Positions 6,558 through 7,823 of a stretch of 7,823 nt of DNA are shown here, in pieces. The stretch spans positions 1 to 7,823 of the forward strand of contig JAKSPZ010000035.1 of the NCBI GenBank assembly GCA_024404395.1. Direction: 5' to 3'. The position numbers and the translations under genes are program-made. Numbering within the stretch: the stretch's first letter is position 1; each line of letters opens with the position of its first letter. Origin of the DNA: Clostridia bacterium. Lineage in GTDB: Bacteria; Bacillota; Clostridia; Christensenellales; Aristaeellaceae. A model generated the notes under the pieces. The model ran no database searches and was not told the DNA's origin. It was given only the letters and a program-made list of their open reading frames with translations.

Positions 6558-7036
6558 AACGACTGATCCGTTATATCATCATCGTTCTGCTGATCGTTCT
6601 GACAGCGATCGTTCTGAAGAACAACCTGATCAAGACCGTTCGGGTCGTAGGCACCTCCATGGAGGACACACTGATTGGCGGCGACGTCGTGATCGTCATC
6701 GCTTCAGGCAAGCCCGATCGCGGAACGATCGTCAACTGTCGGTTTGACGACAGACCCGACACATACTTAAAACGCATCATCGGTCTGCCAAATGATACCA
6801 TACGGTGTGAGAACAATGTTCTGTACATCAATGATACCGTCGCAGACGAACCTTACACCACATCCCCAACGGCGGATTTCACCGTCGTCGTTGAGCCGGG
6901 ACATTACTTCGTGATGGGCGACAATCGCAGCAACAGCTACGACAGCCGCGACCTCGGTCAGATATCCGAAAGCAACATATTCGGCACCGTCCGATTCAGA
7001 ATATGGCCTTTGAATCGATTCGGCGCGGTTAATTGA
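6554..7036 (+). CDS. lepB: Type I signal peptidase, compact form
   Basis: This is a 160-residue serine/lysine protease of family S26 that cleaves signal peptides from exported proteins at the outer membrane face. One N-terminal membrane segment (about 7-21) follows a very short basic cytoplasmic start. The catalytic serine is Ser35 in GTSMEDTL, and the general base is Lys73 in YLKRIIGLPND. The conserved box GDNRSNSYDSRDLG spans 122-135. It is short compared with B. subtilis SipS (184 residues) but has all catalytic boxes, so it appears active. The proline of the common SMxPTL box is Asp38 here. The ATG overlaps the DUF951 stop, and its stop lies 15 bases before a second signal peptidase gene. 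Its substrate preference relative to the second enzyme is unknown. Confidence 0.93.
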   Translation: MKRLIRYIIIVLLIVLTAIVLKNNLIKTVRVVGTSMEDTLIGGDVVIVIASGKPDRGTIVNCRFDDRPDTYLKRIIGLPNDTIRCENNVLYINDTVADEPYTTSPTADFTVVVEPGHYFVMGDNRSNSYDSRDLGQISESNIFGTVRFRIWPLNRFGAVN

Positions 7037-7051
7037 GAGGAGTAATCACTC

Positions 7052-7750
7052 ATGGAACAGAATAATCCCAACCTCGAAAATCAGGAAAACGCCACCGAAA
7101 TCCAGGAACAGACGCCTGAGAAAAAAGGTCTTTTCGGCAAAAAGAAGCCGAAGCAGAAGAAGGGCTGGAAGCAGGAGCTGAAGGAATGGGTCGTCTCTCT
7201 CGTCTCCGCCGTTCTGATCGTTCTGGTCTGCCAGAATTTCTTCTTCACCCTGATCCGCGTTGACGGCGAATCCATGTGTGAAACGCTGCAGAACGGCGAG
7301 CGTCTGTTCGTCACCGTCACCGACGTCAAGTTCGGCAAGGAAATCGAACGCGGCACCGTCGTCATCTGCCATTATCCCAACCGCGGACGCACCAATTTCG
7401 TCAAGCGCGTGGTTGCCTGCCCCGGCGACAGCGTCTACCGTCAGGACGGCATCACCCACGTCGTTTATACCGACGAGAACGGCAACACCGTGGACGAGCC
7501 TCTGGAGCACATGACCAGCACCGCTCAGCAGACCTATGTCCGTTATTACTCCGGCAACAACTATGAGCCCTACACCCTTGGCGAAGATGAATACTTCGTC
7601 GTCGGTGATAACCGCGGCAACAGCCACGACTCCCGTGACTGGAACGATACCGATCCTTCCCGCGACGTCGGTCCCATCACCAAGAACATGATCGTCGGCC
7701 GCGTGCGCTGCGTCTTCTGGCCGCTGAACGCCATCCGTTCCGTGGACTAA
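7052..7750 (+). CDS. lepB: Type I signal peptidase, long form with charged cytoplasmic tail
   Basis: This 232-residue family S26 signal peptidase is paralogous to the preceding gene product but clearly different. A 45-residue N-terminal cytoplasmic region is first acidic and Asn/Gln/Glu-rich, then Lys-rich (about 24-44). One membrane segment follows (about 46-65). The catalytic serine is Ser74 in GESMCETL, with Lys118 in FVKRVVACPGD and GDNRGNSHDSR at 185-195. The common proline of SMxPTL is Glu77 here. After DSR a 9-residue insert, DWNDTDPSR (196-204), precedes the DVGPITKNMIVGRV segment that usually follows directly. GAGAGGAG at 7035-7042 overlaps the upstream stop and is nine bases from the ATG. 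The downstream gene starts 12 bases after the stop, so all are likely in one operon. Confidence 0.93.
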   Translation: MEQNNPNLENQENATEIQEQTPEKKGLFGKKKPKQKKGWKQELKEWVVSLVSAVLIVLVCQNFFFTLIRVDGESMCETLQNGERLFVTVTDVKFGKEIERGTVVICHYPNRGRTNFVKRVVACPGDSVYRQDGITHVVYTDENGNTVDEPLEHMTSTAQQTYVRYYSGNNYEPYTLGEDEYFVVGDNRGNSHDSRDWNDTDPSRDVGPITKNMIVGRVRCVFWPLNAIRSVD

Positions 7751-7762
7751 GGAGGCTTCTGA

Positions 7763-7823
7763 ATGAAGAAGAAACAGCAGAAGCTGGTGCGTCTCATCGC
7801 CATTGTTCTGGTGGTCCTGCTGG
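7763..7823 (+). CDS. N-terminus of a membrane-anchored or exported protein (partial)
   Basis: Only the first 20 codons are in the window. They read MKKKQQKLVR followed by LIAIVLVVLL, a basic start and hydrophobic core typical of a signal peptide or membrane anchor. AAGGAGG at 7749-7755, overlapping the end of the upstream gene, gives seven bases of spacing to the ATG. The family cannot be recognised. Its position after two signal peptidases makes it a conceivable substrate, but that is speculation. Confidence 0.75.
   Translation, partial: MKKKQQKLVRLIAIVLVVLL

Noticed and set aside
6581..6616. ATCGTTCTG present three times at the start of the compact signal peptidase gene
   Set aside because: The copies encode the Ile-Val-Leu repeats of the membrane anchor, and similar runs occur in the neighbouring gene; this is codon bias over hydrophobic sequence.
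1..7823. Search for CRISPR arrays, insertion sequences, tRNA or rRNA genes and riboswitches
   Set aside because: No regularly spaced repeats, transposase motifs, tRNA-like cloverleaf or riboswitch-like leader was found by eye; the intergenic regions are short and explained by terminators and promoters.

Overview
The window looks like chromosomal DNA from a moderately GC-rich Gram-positive bacterium, most likely Bacillota, class Clostridia. The evidence is strong AGGAGG-type ribosome binding sites, SigA-type promoters with extended -10 elements, U-tailed intrinsic terminators, a DUF951 protein, and protein families typical of that class. The genus cannot be fixed from sequence alone. Every gene is on the + strand, coding density is high, and no gene-free stretch exceeds about 125 bases.

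Region 1 (1-4391) is the distal part of a cell-elongation operon. It runs from the tail of a probable mreC through mreD and a class B penicillin-binding protein of the PBP2/MrdA type (TTG start overlapping the mreD stop) to rodA, and closes with a strong intrinsic terminator. MreC and MreD link the MreB cytoskeleton to the RodA glycosyltransferase and PBP2 transpeptidase pair that builds lateral wall peptidoglycan.

Region 2 (4392-4972) is a single-gene unit for a MarR-family winged-helix regulator. It has its own TTGATT-N17-TATAAT promoter, a small palindrome between -35 and -10 that could be its own operator, and its own terminator.

Region 3 (4973-7823) starts with another clear promoter (TTGTCT-N17-TATAAT). 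It carries an orphan beta-class DNA methyltransferase with an extra C-terminal domain, a 65-residue DUF951 protein, two tandem but different type I signal peptidases, and the first 20 codons of another membrane-anchored or exported protein. No terminator is visible after the methyltransferase, so these genes may form one transcription unit. The DUF951 gene overlaps the first signal peptidase gene by 4 bases.

Most of the window is recognisable housekeeping and I see no clear undescribed system. The items most worth a second look are the orphan methyltransferase and its linkage, an imperfect 19-base repeat flanking its promoter region, a roughly 85-residue insertion in the PBP2 transpeptidase domain, a Trp-to-Phe change at a normally conserved RodA position, and two signal peptidases that both lack the usual proline of the catalytic SMxPTL box.
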